From contig NZ_CP135052.1 in NCBI RefSeq assembly GCF_029193595.2, forward strand, positions 2,852,001 to 2,916,000: a stretch of 64,000 nucleotides of DNA, in the 5' to 3' direction. The stretch comes from Providencia hangzhouensis (GTDB lineage: Bacteria; Pseudomonadota; Gammaproteobacteria; Enterobacterales; Enterobacteriaceae). How positions within the stretch are numbered: position 1 is the stretch's first letter; each line of letters begins with the position of its first letter. A program made the translations under genes and the position numbers. The notes under the pieces are model-generated. The model worked only from the letters and a program-made list of their open reading frames with translations, searched no databases and was not told the DNA's origin. Shown here one piece after another: positions 35,781 to 46,115 of the stretch.

Positions 35781-37460
35781 CTAGTCTCGTAATGGCGGGT
35801 TTCTCACTTGCCTATCACCTGCTACATAATAATCTGCATTGCTTGTGGGTAACGAAGGACGGTTTCGAATTTTATCGGCAATTTTCTCTGCAATCATGAT
35901 GGTCGTTGCATTTAAATTCCCTGTAATGATCAACGGCATAATCGATGCATCGATAACCCGTAGATTTTCAATACCGTGAACTCGCCCTGCACCATCCACG
36001 ACTGCCATATCATCGTAACCCATTTTACAGGTTCCACACGGATGAAAAGCGGTTTCTGCTCTCTCGCGCACAAATGCATCTAGCTCTTCATCAGTGCTAA
36101 TCTGTTTGCCAGGGCTTATTTCATCCCCACGATATGGGTCAAGTGCTGGCTGAGCCATAATTTCACGAGTAATACGAATGGCGGCACGAAACTCTTCCCA
36201 ATCTTGCTCCGATGACATGTAATTAAACAAAATACTTGGATGTTGCTTTGGGTCTAGGGATTTCAAGCGAACACGCCCTCTACTAGGCGATCGCATTGAG
36301 CCTACATGGGCTTGAAAACCATGCTGATTGACTGCATTACTACCATTATAGTTAATCGCCACAGGCAAAAAGTGGAATTGAATATTTGGCCATGCGAATT
36401 TTTCGCTAGTGCGGATAAACCCACCTGCTTCAAATTGATTACTTGCGCCAACTCCAGTCCCTTTAAATAGCCACTCAGCGCCTATTTTAGGTTGGTTTAT
36501 CCATTTTAAGGCTGGATATAATGAAACTGGTTGTTTGCATTCATATTGCAAATACATTTCAAGGTGATCTTGCAAGTTTTGCCCAACACCAGGTAAAACG
36601 TGCACAGCTGGAATATTGAACTCAGCCAAAACATCCTCAGGCCCAACTCCAGAACGCTGCAAAATTTGCGGTGAGGCGATCGCACCTGCACATAAAAGCA
36701 CCTCTTTACTCGCCTTCACTACCGTAGGTGTAGTGCTATTACCTTGATAATATTTAACACCAACCGCTTTTTTCCCTTCAAACTCAATGGTATCTGTCGT
36801 GGCATGGGTAAGAATAGTCAGGTTATTACGCTTTTTCGCTTGGTCTAAATACCCTCTTGCTGTACTTGCTCGTCGCCCTTGCGGTGTAACTGTACGGTCC
36901 ATTGGGCCAAAACCCTCTTGTTGAACCCCATTTAAATCATCTGTTTGCGGGTACCCTGCTTGTACGCCTGCTTCCACCATCGCATGAAATAGCACATTAT
37001 TGCCATTTTTCGGTGTTGTCACACTGACGGGGCCATCTCCGCCGTGATAATCATTTGGGCCAATATCACGTGTTTCCGCTTTTCTAAAATAAGGTAAACA
37101 ATCAAGGTAACGCCAGTCTTCTAACCCAGGCGCTTCCGCCCAACCATCAAAGTCTAGAGCATTCCCTCGGATGTAACACATCCCATTAATTAATGATGAG
37201 CCACCAAGCCCCTTTCCACGACCACACTCCATACGGCGGTGGTTCATATGCGGTTCAGGGTCAGTTTCATAAGCCCAATTATAACGTCGCCCTTGTAATG
37301 GGTACGCTAATGCCGCTGGCATTTGTGTGCGAAAGTCGAACCGGTAATCCGGTCCTCCTGCTTCAAGGAGCAGCACAGTAACATCAGGATCTTCTGTCAG
37401 GCGGGTAGCAAGAACGTTACCGGCTGAACCAGCACCGATAATAATATAGTCATAGACCAT
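35781..37460 (-). CDS. betA: Choline dehydrogenase BetA
   Basis: An FAD-dependent GMC-family oxidoreductase that oxidises choline to betaine aldehyde (and on to glycine betaine), membrane-associated. The FAD-binding Rossmann motif [16 protein letters not shown] is at residues 6-21, then the GMC signatures [20 protein letters not shown] and [16 protein letters not shown], and the C-terminal HPCGTCKMG and [27 protein letters not shown] directly before the ATG at 37458-37460 fixes that start (the frame opens at 37484), giving 559 residues against about 556 in E. coli. Last gene of betIBA. Confidence 0.96.
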   Translation of the reverse strand: MVYDYIIIGAGSAGNVLATRLTEDPDVTVLLLEAGGPDYRFDFRTQMPAALAYPLQGRRYNWAYETDPEPHMNHRRMECGRGKGLGGSSLINGMCYIRGNALDFDGWAEAPGLEDWRYLDCLPYFRKAETRDIGPNDYHGGDGPVSVTTPKNGNNVLFHAMVEAGVQAGYPQTDDLNGVQQEGFGPMDRTVTPQGRRASTARGYLDQAKKRNNLTILTHATTDTIEFEGKKAVGVKYYQGNSTTPTVVKASKEVLLCAGAIASPQILQRSGVGPEDVLAEFNIPAVHVLPGVGQNLQDHLEMYLQYECKQPVSLYPALKWINQPKIGAEWLFKGTGVGASNQFEAGGFIRTSEKFAWPNIQFHFLPVAINYNGSNAVNQHGFQAHVGSMRSPSRGRVRLKSLDPKQHPSILFNYMSSEQDWEEFRAAIRITREIMAQPALDPYRGDEISPGKQISTDEELDAFVRERAETAFHPCGTCKMGYDDMAVVDGAGRVHGIENLRVIDASIMPLIITGNLNATTIMIAEKIADKIRNRPSLPTSNADYYVAGDRQVRNPPLRD

Positions 37461-37499
37461 TGTTATCTCCTCTGTTTCAGTCAAATTAAAATGATGTGA

Positions 37500-38978
37500 T
37501 TAAAAAACGGATGCAAATTCCCCCAGTTCCACTTGAATGGATTTCACTTGCGTATAATTTTGCAGTGTCATAACGCCATTTTCACGGCCAACGCCGGAAT
37601 GCTTATATCCACCCACAGGCATTTGTGCGGGTGATTCACCCCACGTATTGATCCAGCAAATCCCAGCCTCTAATTGATGAATAACACGGTGTGCGCGTGT
37701 TAAATCTTTTGTCACTAACCCTGCAGCTAACCCATACACACTATTGTTCGCACGAGCAATCACTTCGTCTTCCGATTGATAACTCAAAATACTCATAACA
37801 GGGCCAAAAATTTCTTCCTGTGTGATTTGCATTTCATCGTGGCAATCGGTGAATACGGTTGGTGCAACATAAGCTCCCTGTGCAAAATCGCCATCCATTA
37901 AGCGTTCACCACCGCACAATAATCTCGCGCCTTGTTGTTTGCCTAACGCAATATAACGCAACACGTTTTCCATATGAGCAAAACTGACTAATGGCCCAAA
38001 GTTGGTGTTTTCGTCAACGGATGAACCTATTTTAATGCGAGCCACACGTTCCGTGATCTTGTCCTCAAACTGTGATTTAAGCGATTCAGGCACAAAAACC
38101 CGTGTTCCATTGGTACACACTTGGCCTGAACTATAAAAATTCGCCATCATGGCAATATCCGCGGCTTTATCTAAATCTGCATCATCAAAAATAATTAGAG
38201 GCGATTTACCGCCTAGTTCCATCGTCACCTCTTTTAAAGAAGAAGCTGATGCATTCGCCATTACTTTTTTACCGGTTGCGATCCCCCCTGTGAATGAAAC
38301 TTTGGCAATATCAGGGTGCTCTGTTAACCATTGCCCCACTTCACCGCCTTGGCCTGTCACTACGTTAAATACTCCTGCTGGCACGCCCGCTTCAGTGTAT
38401 ATTTCAGCCAACTTTAACGCTGTTAACGAAGTGACTTCACTGGGTTTAAATACCATAGCATTACCTGCTGCTAGTGCAGGAGCTGATTTCCATAACGCAA
38501 TTTGGATAGGATAATTCCATGCCCCAATGCCTGCCACGACTCCCAGAGGTTCACGACGAGTATAAGCAAACGAGCTATCACGCAAAGGGATTTGCTGCCC
38601 CTCCAGCATCGGAATTAAACCTGCATAGTATTCAAGAACATCCGCCCCTGTAACGATATCCACATAACGAGTTTCAGAAAGCGGTTTGCCCGTATCAAGG
38701 GTTTCGAGGTAAGCCAATTCGTCGTTACGTTCCCGTAAAATATCCACTGCACGGCGTAAAATACGTGAGCGTTCCATCGCAGTCATTGCCGCCCAGACTT
38801 TCTGGCCTTGTTTGGCGCTTTCTACCGCCCATTGGATATCTTCAAGGGTCGCAGATTGCAGATCCGCGATAGTTTCCCCATTGGCAGGGTTGATTGCAGG
38901 AAATCGCCCGCATTCAGGTTGTGAACTGTCGACATAACCACCATGAATATAAAGCTTATGTATCGGTGGATGTTGCAT
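37500..38978 (-). CDS. betB: Betaine aldehyde dehydrogenase BetB
   Basis: NAD(P)-dependent aldehyde dehydrogenase completing glycine betaine synthesis. At 492 residues it is near E. coli BetB (490). Active-site features are [13 protein letters not shown] (general-base Glu), [17 protein letters not shown] (catalytic Cys), the [11 protein letters not shown] segment, and [27 protein letters not shown] at the C-terminus. ATG 38978 follows GAGGAGATAAT. Middle gene of the operon: 22 bp after betI and 39 bp before betA. Confidence 0.97.
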   Translation of the reverse strand: MQHPPIHKLYIHGGYVDSSQPECGRFPAINPANGETIADLQSATLEDIQWAVESAKQGQKVWAAMTAMERSRILRRAVDILRERNDELAYLETLDTGKPLSETRYVDIVTGADVLEYYAGLIPMLEGQQIPLRDSSFAYTRREPLGVVAGIGAWNYPIQIALWKSAPALAAGNAMVFKPSEVTSLTALKLAEIYTEAGVPAGVFNVVTGQGGEVGQWLTEHPDIAKVSFTGGIATGKKVMANASASSLKEVTMELGGKSPLIIFDDADLDKAADIAMMANFYSSGQVCTNGTRVFVPESLKSQFEDKITERVARIKIGSSVDENTNFGPLVSFAHMENVLRYIALGKQQGARLLCGGERLMDGDFAQGAYVAPTVFTDCHDEMQITQEEIFGPVMSILSYQSEDEVIARANNSVYGLAAGLVTKDLTRAHRVIHQLEAGICWINTWGESPAQMPVGGYKHSGVGRENGVMTLQNYTQVKSIQVELGEFASVF

Positions 38979-39000
38979 ATTATCTCCTCTGAATTGGTTA

Positions 39001-39603
39001 TTAGGTTCCTAAAACCTCAGCACGTTGTAGTTGCATATCGATGTATTCGTTAGTGATTTTGAGTGCATCCTTAACAGGAAATTGTTCATTACTCAAAGCA
39101 CTACGTAGCCATAGGCCATCAATTAAAGCAGCCAGCCCCTTCGCTGCCATCCGCGCATCTGCCTTGTTTAGTACCCGCCCAAACTCATAGCTTAAGTTTG
39201 AATACAAACGCCGGTCATTAACCTGTTGTAAGCGGTTTAAATTCGGTTGATGCATACTGCTAGCCCAAAAGGCTAGCCACGTTTTCATCGCGGCCTCACT
39301 GGTTTGCGTTGGGTCGAAGTTGCCTTCAACAATCGCCTGAATTCGTAGTTTTGCCTCCGCCCCTGTTAACATGCGTAAACGCATTGCCACCGCAAAACCC
39401 AGCTGGTATTGAATATGGCGCATAGTGGCTTCAAGCAAGCCATTTTTATCACGAAAATAATGGCTGATGATCCCTGTAGAAACCCCGGCTTTACGGGCAA
39501 TTAACACAAAACTGGCTTCCTGCATTCCAACTTCATTAATCACAGCCAATGTGGCTTGAATTAACTGTTGTTTACGTATCGACTGCATTCCTATCTTCGG
39601 CAT
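39001..39603 (-). CDS. betI: TetR-family repressor BetI
   Basis: A choline-responsive repressor of the bet genes, 200 residues from ATG 39603. The N-terminal helix-turn-helix ([44 protein letters not shown]) matches BetI; the rest is the all-helical ligand domain. The frame opens at 39627, but family members start at MPK. First gene of betIBA and divergent from betT, with a palindromic operator candidate between. Confidence 0.93.
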   Translation of the reverse strand: MPKIGMQSIRKQQLIQATLAVINEVGMQEASFVLIARKAGVSTGIISHYFRDKNGLLEATMRHIQYQLGFAVAMRLRMLTGAEAKLRIQAIVEGNFDPTQTSEAAMKTWLAFWASSMHQPNLNRLQQVNDRRLYSNLSYEFGRVLNKADARMAAKGLAALIDGLWLRSALSNEQFPVKDALKITNEYIDMQLQRAEVLGT

Positions 39604-39651
39604 GGTATTTGAACCTAAAAAATACATTGATCCCTTTTATTAAACGTTTTT

Positions 39652-39671
39652 TTGATTGAATGTTCAATCAA
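39652..39671. promoter_or_regulatory. BetI operator candidate
   Basis: TTGATTGAATGTTCAATCAA, a 9-bp inverted repeat around TG, lies in the betI-betT intergenic region, as expected for the shared BetI site. Assignment rests on symmetry and position. Confidence 0.65.
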
Positions 39672-39812
39672 TATTAACTATTGTTTACAACAATTCATTC
39701 ACAATTAACATAAGAGAGAAGATAACAAAAACCAAATCTTGGCTGATAAATCAATAGATTAGCTTAGAAAGTAATTTTAACCTGTTAAATAAATAAAAAT
39801 GTGGAATGTCCA

Positions 39813-41855
39813 ATGACAACTCAAAATAGCCCAAAAAATAAGCAGAAGGATAAATTGAATTCTGTGGTTTTTTTTACTTCCGCCGGTCTTATTCTGGCGT
39901 TTTCTTTTTTCACCATCTTGATGACTGAAACAGCAAATCAGTGGATCGTTGCCGCGCTTGGGTGGGTATCTAAAACCTTTGGTTGGTATTACCTGCTAGC
40001 AGCAACGCTTTATATTGTTTTTGTCATTTTCGTTGCTACCTCACGCTTTGGTAATATCAAACTCGGCCCTGAACAATCTAAACCTGAATTTAGCGTGCTC
40101 AGCTGGTCTGCGATGCTATTCGCGGCAGGAATTGGTATCGATTTAATGTTTTTCTCCGTCGCTGAGCCGGTCACCCAATATATGCTGCCGCCAACGGGCG
40201 AAGGCGAAACCTTAGAAGCAGCTCGTCAGGCGATGGTGTGGACACTGTTCCACTATGGCCTAACGGGCTGGTCTATGTATGCCTTAATGGGGATTGCACT
40301 GGGTTACTTCAGTTATCGTTATAACTTACCGCTAACCATTCGCTCCGCACTCTATCCTATTTTTGGTAAACGGATTGACGGCCCAATTGGCCATACAGTA
40401 GATATTGCGGCAGTACTTGGGACGATTTTCGGTATTGCAACAACTCTTGGGATCGGGGTTGTTCAGCTGAATTATGGCCTCAAAGTATTATTCGACTTAC
40501 CTCAAGGGCTCCCCGTGCAAAGTGGGTTAATTCTGCTATCAGTGATTATGGCCGTGATTTCTGCCACATCTGGGGTAAATAAAGGTATTCGGGTGTTATC
40601 CGAGCTCAATGTGCTTTTGGCATTTGGCTTGATTTTATTTATCTTATTTGTCGGCGATACCGAGTTCTTACTCAATGCCTTAGTACTGAATGTGGGGGAT
40701 TATATCAACCGCTTTATGGGTATGACCCTCAATAGCTTTGCCTTTGACCGCCCAACGGATTGGATGAATAGCTGGACGCTGTTTTTCTGGGCGTGGTGGG
40801 TAGCATGGTCGCCATTTGTTGGGTTATTCCTCGCTCGTATTTCTCGTGGTCGGACCATTAGACAGTTTGTGATCGGTACTTTAATTATTCCGTTTGTTTT
40901 CACACTATTGTGGTTATCTATTTTTGGTAATAGTGCATTGTATGAAATCATTCACGGCAATAGCGAACTTGCCAAAACCGTCCTCGACGCCCCCGAAAAA
41001 GGCTTCTATTCACTACTTGAGCTTTACCCTGGCTTTGGCCTAACCGCTTCTGTTGCAACCATTACTGGGCTGTTGTTCTATGTCACCTCTGCTGACTCCG
41101 GCTCATTAGTATTAGGTAATTTCACCTCAAAACTCAGTGATATTAACAACGATGCTCCTAATTGGTTGCGAATTTTTTGGTCTGTCGCAATTGGTTTACT
41201 CACCTTAGGGATGTTAATGACAGATGGCGTCGCTGCTTTACAAAATACAACGGTGATCATGGGCTTACCATTTAGTTTTGTGATCTTCTTTATTATGGCA
41301 GGGCTATATAAATCATTAAAAGTTGAGGACTTTAGACGCGTTAGTTCGCTAAATACCAATGCGCCTGCACCGCTGTATGGCAATGGAACACTCAATTGGA
41401 AACAGCGTTTGGGACGAGTGATGAATTTCCCGGGAACGACTTATACCCAGCGGATGCTTGATTTGGTGTGCATTCCTGCTATGCAAAAAGTGGCAAAAGA
41501 GCTCAGTTTAAGGGGAGCGAAAGTGGAATTTAACACCTTGCCACCCATTGCTGATGAGCGCTTAGACCATTTAGAGCTAACTGTTGACCTTGGTGAAGAA
41601 CAAAGCTTTATTTACCAAGTGTGGCCACAGCGCTATTCCGTTCCCGGTTTTACCTATCGCGCACGTTCAGGGAAATCCCATTATTACCGCTTAGAAACCT
41701 TCTTATGGGAAGGCTCACAAGGGAATGATTTAATGGATTACACCAAAGAACAAGTGATTAGCGATATTCTAGACCAATATGAAAAACATATGAATTTCAT
41801 TCATTTAAGCCGTGAAGCTCCCGGTGCAACCTTAACATTCCCTGAATCTGTATAA
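39813..41855 (+). CDS. betT: Choline BCCT transporter BetT
   Basis: High-affinity proton-driven choline importer of the BCCT family; supplies BetA. 680 residues from ATG 39813, which has GGAA upstream; a GTG at 39801 is less likely. Twelve membrane segments. The BCCT signature is TLFFWAWWVAWSPFVGLFLARISRGRTIRQF, with ASVATITGLLFYVTSADSGSLVLGN further on. The long C-terminal cytoplasmic domain (from about residue 515; SVPGFTYRARSGKSHYYRLETFLWEGSQGNDLMDY) is the osmosensing tail seen in E. coli BetT. Confidence 0.97.
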   Translation: MTTQNSPKNKQKDKLNSVVFFTSAGLILAFSFFTILMTETANQWIVAALGWVSKTFGWYYLLAATLYIVFVIFVATSRFGNIKLGPEQSKPEFSVLSWSAMLFAAGIGIDLMFFSVAEPVTQYMLPPTGEGETLEAARQAMVWTLFHYGLTGWSMYALMGIALGYFSYRYNLPLTIRSALYPIFGKRIDGPIGHTVDIAAVLGTIFGIATTLGIGVVQLNYGLKVLFDLPQGLPVQSGLILLSVIMAVISATSGVNKGIRVLSELNVLLAFGLILFILFVGDTEFLLNALVLNVGDYINRFMGMTLNSFAFDRPTDWMNSWTLFFWAWWVAWSPFVGLFLARISRGRTIRQFVIGTLIIPFVFTLLWLSIFGNSALYEIIHGNSELAKTVLDAPEKGFYSLLELYPGFGLTASVATITGLLFYVTSADSGSLVLGNFTSKLSDINNDAPNWLRIFWSVAIGLLTLGMLMTDGVAALQNTTVIMGLPFSFVIFFIMAGLYKSLKVEDFRRVSSLNTNAPAPLYGNGTLNWKQRLGRVMNFPGTTYTQRMLDLVCIPAMQKVAKELSLRGAKVEFNTLPPIADERLDHLELTVDLGEEQSFIYQVWPQRYSVPGFTYRARSGKSHYYRLETFLWEGSQGNDLMDYTKEQVISDILDQYEKHMNFIHLSREAPGATLTFPESV

Positions 41856-41861
41856 TTTGAC

Positions 41862-41888
41862 CTCTAAGGGAGCGATGCTCCCTTAGAG
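41862..41888. terminator. Terminator after betT
   Basis: CTCTAAGGGAGC (41862-41873) pairs with GCTCCCTTAGAG (41877-41888) around GAT, a 12-bp perfect stem lying between convergent genes. Confidence 0.8.
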
Positions 41889-41907
41889 TCAACAAATGAA
41901 CAACTTA

Positions 41908-42267
41908 TCAATAAGGGCGGCCCGCTTGCTCTAGCATTTTTTTCATTTGCTGGCGATCATTCATCCAAGCCATTGAATTAGGGCACCCTGCTCCCGTCGG
42001 GTTAACATCACACACATTAAAATGTTTTGAAAACGCATTTTCATCTGCATTTCGCTGCTCTAACAAAGCTTGATAACTTTGTTCTTCTTGTGGAAGGTTC
42101 TTTTTGGGATCAAAGACAAACTTTTGTTGTGTCTGTAATTTTTTAATTCCTTGGTAGTCTTGATTAAACTCGCGATCAGCGGGTGACTTTTCTTTAAATG
42201 TAAAGTCGCTGGCAAAGCCATAAGAAGTAAAACAAAGAAAAATAGCAATAATAACCTTTTTAAACAT
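41908..42267 (-). CDS. Small periplasmic protein, unknown function
   Basis: 119 residues from ATG 42267, which follows AGGAAATTGAT; the frame opens at 42318 without support. The signal peptide is MFKKVIIAIFLCFTSYGFA, cleaved before SDF. The mature part is hydrophilic and has two cysteines (CDVNPTGAGC), likely a disulphide. I do not recognise the family. Single gene between betT and kdgR. Confidence 0.7.
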   Translation of the reverse strand: MFKKVIIAIFLCFTSYGFASDFTFKEKSPADREFNQDYQGIKKLQTQQKFVFDPKKNLPQEEQSYQALLEQRNADENAFSKHFNVCDVNPTGAGCPNSMAWMNDRQQMKKMLEQAGRPY

Positions 42268-42443
42268 ATCAATTTCCTGCTGTATCCATAAGTAAATATT
42301 ATATGTCAGCAGAAACACATGGTGTTGAATAATAATAAGTGAAATTTATAAAATCCTTAATATTCAAATAAATAATTTACATATGTTATTAAATCAATTG
42401 ATTGATACATCATTGAAATTGGCTTAGTCTTATTATATCAACC

Positions 42444-43226
42444 CTATGATGGATATTGGTGATAGCCCATTTTCTCTGAAATATTACGCCCCGCCGTTTT
42501 CAGTAATTGGACATAGTCATCAATACGCTGCTCATCAAAACGAATCGTTGGGAACGAAATCGATAGCCCTGCAACCACATGACCTAAGCGGTCATACACT
42601 GGTACAGCAATACAGCGCAGGCCTAACTCTTGCTCTTCTCTGTCTTGTGCATAATGGCATTCACGAACTGTGGCTAATTCCGTCAGCAGGTCTTCTATCG
42701 TTAAAATTGTTGTTGCCGTTTTTTGACTAAAAGTTTCATCTTTCAATGCCAAACGAATGGATTCTTCATCTTGCCAAGCGAGTAAAATCTTACCGATTGC
42801 GGTGCAATACAATGGGTTACGACGCCCAACCCGTGAATACATGCGTAAATTATAACTCGAGTCGATTTTATGGATATAAATAATGGCATCTTCATCTAAT
42901 GCACCCAAATGCACCGCTTCATGGGTTAATTGGCCAATACGGCGCATTTCTTTATCTGCAATTTCTATCAGGTCAACATACTCGAGGGATTTTGCCCCTA
43001 ATTCGAAGAGTTTTAAGGTCAGTGAATACTTATCTGCTTCACCTTCTTGATCCACATATCCTAACTGTTTCATCGTTTGCAGAAAACGAAATGTCGTGGC
43101 TTTTGACATCAATAAACGCTGTGAAAGCTCAGACACACCAATCTCTTTTTGCTCACCAAGGGCGCTAAGAATGCTAAATACCTTAACCACTGCTGAAACA
43201 GCATCCGTTTGAGTCGTTTTATCCAT
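42444..43226 (-). CDS. kdgR: IclR-family repressor KdgR
   Basis: A repressor of 2-keto-3-deoxygluconate (KDG) and uronate/pectin catabolism genes, released by KDG. 260 residues. The winged helix is at residues 10-70 (ELSQRLLMSKATTFRFLQTMKQLGYVDQEGE). The IclR effector domain shows HLGALDEDAIIYIHKID, RMYSRVGRRNPLYCTAIGKILLAW and EQELGLRCIAVPVYDRLGHVVAGLSISFPT. It is highly similar to E. coli KdgR and divergent from kdgK, with an operator-like palindrome between. Confidence 0.96.
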   Translation of the reverse strand: MDKTTQTDAVSAVVKVFSILSALGEQKEIGVSELSQRLLMSKATTFRFLQTMKQLGYVDQEGEADKYSLTLKLFELGAKSLEYVDLIEIADKEMRRIGQLTHEAVHLGALDEDAIIYIHKIDSSYNLRMYSRVGRRNPLYCTAIGKILLAWQDEESIRLALKDETFSQKTATTILTIEDLLTELATVRECHYAQDREEQELGLRCIAVPVYDRLGHVVAGLSISFPTIRFDEQRIDDYVQLLKTAGRNISEKMGYHQYPS

Positions 43227-43325
43227 TATTTTCCCATCATCCTATAAATTGATATCGACATTACACCCTAACTAATAGCATAAGTGGCTATCATGATAAA
43301 AACAAGAACGTCGATTCTATGTTTT

Positions 43326-43340
43326 TAAAACGGCGTTTCA
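43326..43340. promoter_or_regulatory. KdgR box candidate
   Basis: TAAAACGGCGTTTCA is a near-perfect palindrome of TRAAACG-S-CGTTTYA form, flanked by T/A runs, matching the known KdgR operator pattern. It lies in the kdgR-kdgK gap, 89 bp before the kdgK start. Confidence 0.75.
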
Positions 43341-43428
43341 TTTTTATTGAAGTTCTATTTAAAATGGGTTTTAATAGCATCATTAAGTAGCAATAGTTTA
43401 CTAAGTCGTAATCGCGCAGGTGGTGAAA

Positions 43429-44388
43429 ATGAATACACATCCGCAAGTTGCCGTTATTGGTGAATGCATGGTTGAGTTGCAAAAATCGGGTGAACTTTAT
43501 AGACAAACATTTGGTGGGGATACACTCAATACCGCGCTATACCTGTCTCGTTTAACTAAAGATCACGGTGTGACAACCCGTTACATCACCGGTTTAGGTC
43601 AGGATCCATTCAGCCAGCAAATGCTAAGCAGTTGGCAACAAGAAGGCATCAATACTGAAGAGGTCTTTATTTCGGACAAACATTTGCCTGGGATGTATTT
43701 AATCGAAACTTCTGCTGATGGCGAACGCCGCTTTTTCTATTGGCGAGATAATGCCGCGGCAAAATTTTGGCTTGATGCCGTTTGTCTTGACCACAACAGC
43801 AAAGCCCACACACAGCAAATCCTAAATTCGCAACAATTTATCTATTTAAGTGGCATCAGCCTAGCCATTTTACCTAGCGCTTCACGCCAGTTGTTATTTG
43901 AAATGTTACAGCAAGCTAAACAGCATGGTGCCCAAATTGTGTTTGATAATAACTATCGCCCCGCACTTTGGTCTTCCAAACAAGCTGCACAACAGGCTTA
44001 TCAGCAAATTTTAAGCCTAACCGATATCGCTTTTCTGACCTTTGATGACGAACAACTGCTCTACGGTGATATTGATGAAACTGATGCAATTACACGTACC
44101 CAACAATATGATGTGAACGAAATAGTGATCAAGCGCGGTGCTGGTGCCTGCTTTGTGATTATCGATAACGAACGTATTGAAGTCCCTGCGAATAAAATCA
44201 ACCACGTGGTTGATACCACTGCAGCAGGGGATTCTTTCAGTGCCGGCTACCTTGCTTGCCGTATTTTAGGTGGCAACCCATGCGAAGCGGCAAAAACAGG
44301 TCATTTACTGGCTGGAACCGTCATCCAACACCGGGGAGCGATTATTCCATCCGAAGCTATGCCAACCACTGCTTTAGAAACATGTTAA
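43429..44388 (+). CDS. kdgK: 2-dehydro-3-deoxygluconokinase KdgK
   Basis: PfkB-family sugar kinase phosphorylating KDG to KDPG with ATP. 319 residues from ATG 43429, which follows AGGTGG; the GTG at 43420 is rejected. N-terminal VAVIGECMVELQ and FGGDTLNTALYLSRL, and C-terminal DTTAAGDSFSAGYLAC (catalytic Asp within AAGDSF) are the family signatures. Followed after 12 bp by eda, so the two successive steps are encoded together. Confidence 0.95.
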   Translation: MNTHPQVAVIGECMVELQKSGELYRQTFGGDTLNTALYLSRLTKDHGVTTRYITGLGQDPFSQQMLSSWQQEGINTEEVFISDKHLPGMYLIETSADGERRFFYWRDNAAAKFWLDAVCLDHNSKAHTQQILNSQQFIYLSGISLAILPSASRQLLFEMLQQAKQHGAQIVFDNNYRPALWSSKQAAQQAYQQILSLTDIAFLTFDDEQLLYGDIDETDAITRTQQYDVNEIVIKRGAGACFVIIDNERIEVPANKINHVVDTTAAGDSFSAGYLACRILGGNPCEAAKTGHLLAGTVIQHRGAIIPSEAMPTTALETC

Positions 44389-44400
44389 GAGGCTTTAACC

Positions 44401-45018
44401 ATGAATCAATTACTTGAAAGAATTAAGAAACTCAATGTTGTTCCTGTTATCACCATTAATAATGCAGAGCATGGTGCGCCATTAGCAAAAGCTTTAGTGG
44501 AAAATGGCCTGCCATGTGCAGAGGTCACCTTCCGCACCCCTGCCGCAGTACAAGCAATTAAAAATATGCGTGCTGCCTACCCTGAATTATTGATTGCTGC
44601 AGGTACGGTATTAACCACAGAGCAAGTTGACCAAGCCATTGAAGCGGGTGTAGATTTTATCGTCAGCCCGGGTTTTAACCCAAAAATTGTGGCTTATTGC
44701 CAACAAAAGAACGTGATTATTATTCCTGGGGTGAATAACCCAAGCTTAGTGGAGCAAGCCCTTGAATTTAATCTCACCACATTGAAATTCTTCCCAGCCG
44801 AAGCCTCTGGCGGGGTTGCCATGCTCAAAGCACTCAGCGCCGTTTACCCGGTTAAATTTATGCCAACTGGCGGTATTGGTGTGAAAAATATAAAAGAATA
44901 CACCGCATTACCGTCTGTATTAGTGTGCGGCGGTTCATGGATGGTACCGAATGAATTAATTGACAGTGAAAACTGGCAAGAGCTTGGCAAACTCATTGCC
45001 GAAGCTGCAACTATTTAA
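44401..45018 (+). CDS. eda: KHG/KDPG aldolase Eda
   Basis: Splits KDPG into pyruvate and glyceraldehyde-3-phosphate. 205 residues, class I aldolase TIM barrel. The catalytic Glu is in EVTFRTPAAV and the Schiff-base Lys in TLKFFPAEASGG; PVKFMPTGGI binds phosphate. Follows kdgK in one operon, probably under KdgR. In E. coli eda sits with edd; here it is linked only to KDG use. Confidence 0.96.
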   Translation: MNQLLERIKKLNVVPVITINNAEHGAPLAKALVENGLPCAEVTFRTPAAVQAIKNMRAAYPELLIAAGTVLTTEQVDQAIEAGVDFIVSPGFNPKIVAYCQQKNVIIIPGVNNPSLVEQALEFNLTTLKFFPAEASGGVAMLKALSAVYPVKFMPTGGIGVKNIKEYTALPSVLVCGGSWMVPNELIDSENWQELGKLIAEAATI

Positions 45019-45048
45019 TTTATAATAAAAGTTTCGTTGTTGTTATTG

Positions 45049-45076
45049 CGCCCTTACTGGATGGTAAGGGCGTTTT
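45049..45076 (+). terminator. Terminator after eda
   Basis: CGCCCTTAC (45049-45057) pairs with GTAAGGGCG (45064-45072) followed by TTTT. Confidence 0.8.
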
Positions 45077-45085
45077 ACTAATGGC

Positions 45086-45679
45086 TTAGATAGAATACAT
45101 TCGAGTAAAATATTCGCTGATTTTGTCATTATCTAATATTCTATCTTTAGTAAAATCTAAAGTATCAGAAACGACAATGTATTGCCTTAGAGGGATAGGT
45201 ATATCTGATATTGTCGCATAAATCGTTGGCACTAAATGGCGAAAATAATCTCCCATTTTTGTTTCACCCTCATAGCCCACAGGAAAGTCTTCCCCTTGGT
45301 TATAGCCTTCAATGCCTTCAAATACAAATATTCCCTTTTGTGTTGCAAGATAAGCATCTGTCAGTTTATTACCTTCATCTAAGCGATTTTTATAACTGGT
45401 AAAAACAGTTTCTTGAGAATAATGCTTGTATCTCCAATAGGAAAATAGATCAACTGAAAAATCACCATTTTTCTGTATGCTATTTTCATATTTAGCCGAT
45501 TCACAATATATAAACTCACTTAAATCAACATATAACTCACTAATATTAGGTATGTTGATATACACTTTGGGTAACCATCCCCAGCAATTATTCAGCATAA
45601 ATGCTAAATAACCGTTTTTATCCATTGCAACCCATGAATAAATATTCCCCCATTCAGGTCGCCAATCAGTAGTTAACAT
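45086..45679 (-). CDS. Orphan cytosolic protein, unknown function
   Basis: A 197-residue protein with no signal peptide or membrane segment, rich in aromatic and acidic residues (WGNIYSWVAMDKNGYLAFML, NNCWGWLPK, FEGIEGYNQGEDFPVGYEGE). I do not recognise a family. Its acidic, single-domain make-up and isolated position recall immunity proteins of contact-dependent or polymorphic toxins, but no toxin gene is adjacent, so this is only a guess. It converges on eda. Confidence 0.65.
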   Translation of the reverse strand: MLTTDWRPEWGNIYSWVAMDKNGYLAFMLNNCWGWLPKVYINIPNISELYVDLSEFIYCESAKYENSIQKNGDFSVDLFSYWRYKHYSQETVFTSYKNRLDEGNKLTDAYLATQKGIFVFEGIEGYNQGEDFPVGYEGETKMGDYFRHLVPTIYATISDIPIPLRQYIVVSDTLDFTKDRILDNDKISEYFTRMYSI

Positions 45680-45821
45680 AAAAGCCTCTCATATCGTTCA
45701 CAATACAATTAAATTTTTATAGATATTGAATGAATTGGCCCTATACTTTAATTCAATGCATAAGGCCAAAATGAAACAGACTCTATATAAAAAGCTCAAT
45801 AGTCATTAAATTATCAGAAAC

Positions 45822-46115
45822 CTAACCAATAAAACGTTTTAACTGTAAACGCAACATCTCATTTTCGCGTCGGAGTATTTCATTTTGATCCATTAGGCTC
45901 ATCGCCATTGCGATGCCCGGCCAGTCAATTTCTAATTCATGATAAAGACGCACGGCTCTTCTCACAATGACTACCGCTTGGTCGTCAAACAACCATTCAT
46001 TAGTAGTTTCAATGGGTTGAATTATCCCAAGGCCGACAATTTCCTGTAATTCATCTTCAGCAATACCGGTATGAACGCAAAAATCAATAACGGTTAATGT
46101 GGTTAACTGTTCCAT
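45822..46115 (-). CDS. cbpM: Chaperone modulator CbpM
   Basis: Inhibits the DnaJ-like co-chaperone CbpA by binding its J domain. 97 residues from ATG 46113-46115, which overlaps the cbpA stop by one base (TAATG). A MerR-like helix-turn-helix region is visible (DFCVHTGIAEDELQEIVGLGIIQPIE), then WLFDDQAVVIVRRAVRLYHELEIDWPGIAMAMSLMD and a short C-terminal coil. Strongly like E. coli CbpM. A leader to 46130 in frame is rejected. Confidence 0.94.
   Translation of the reverse strand: MEQLTTLTVIDFCVHTGIAEDELQEIVGLGIIQPIETTNEWLFDDQAVVIVRRAVRLYHELEIDWPGIAMAMSLMDQNEILRRENEMLRLQLKRFIG

Noticed and set aside
43054-43168. Possible frames complementary to kdgR
   Set aside because: Antisense shadow of a well-supported gene.
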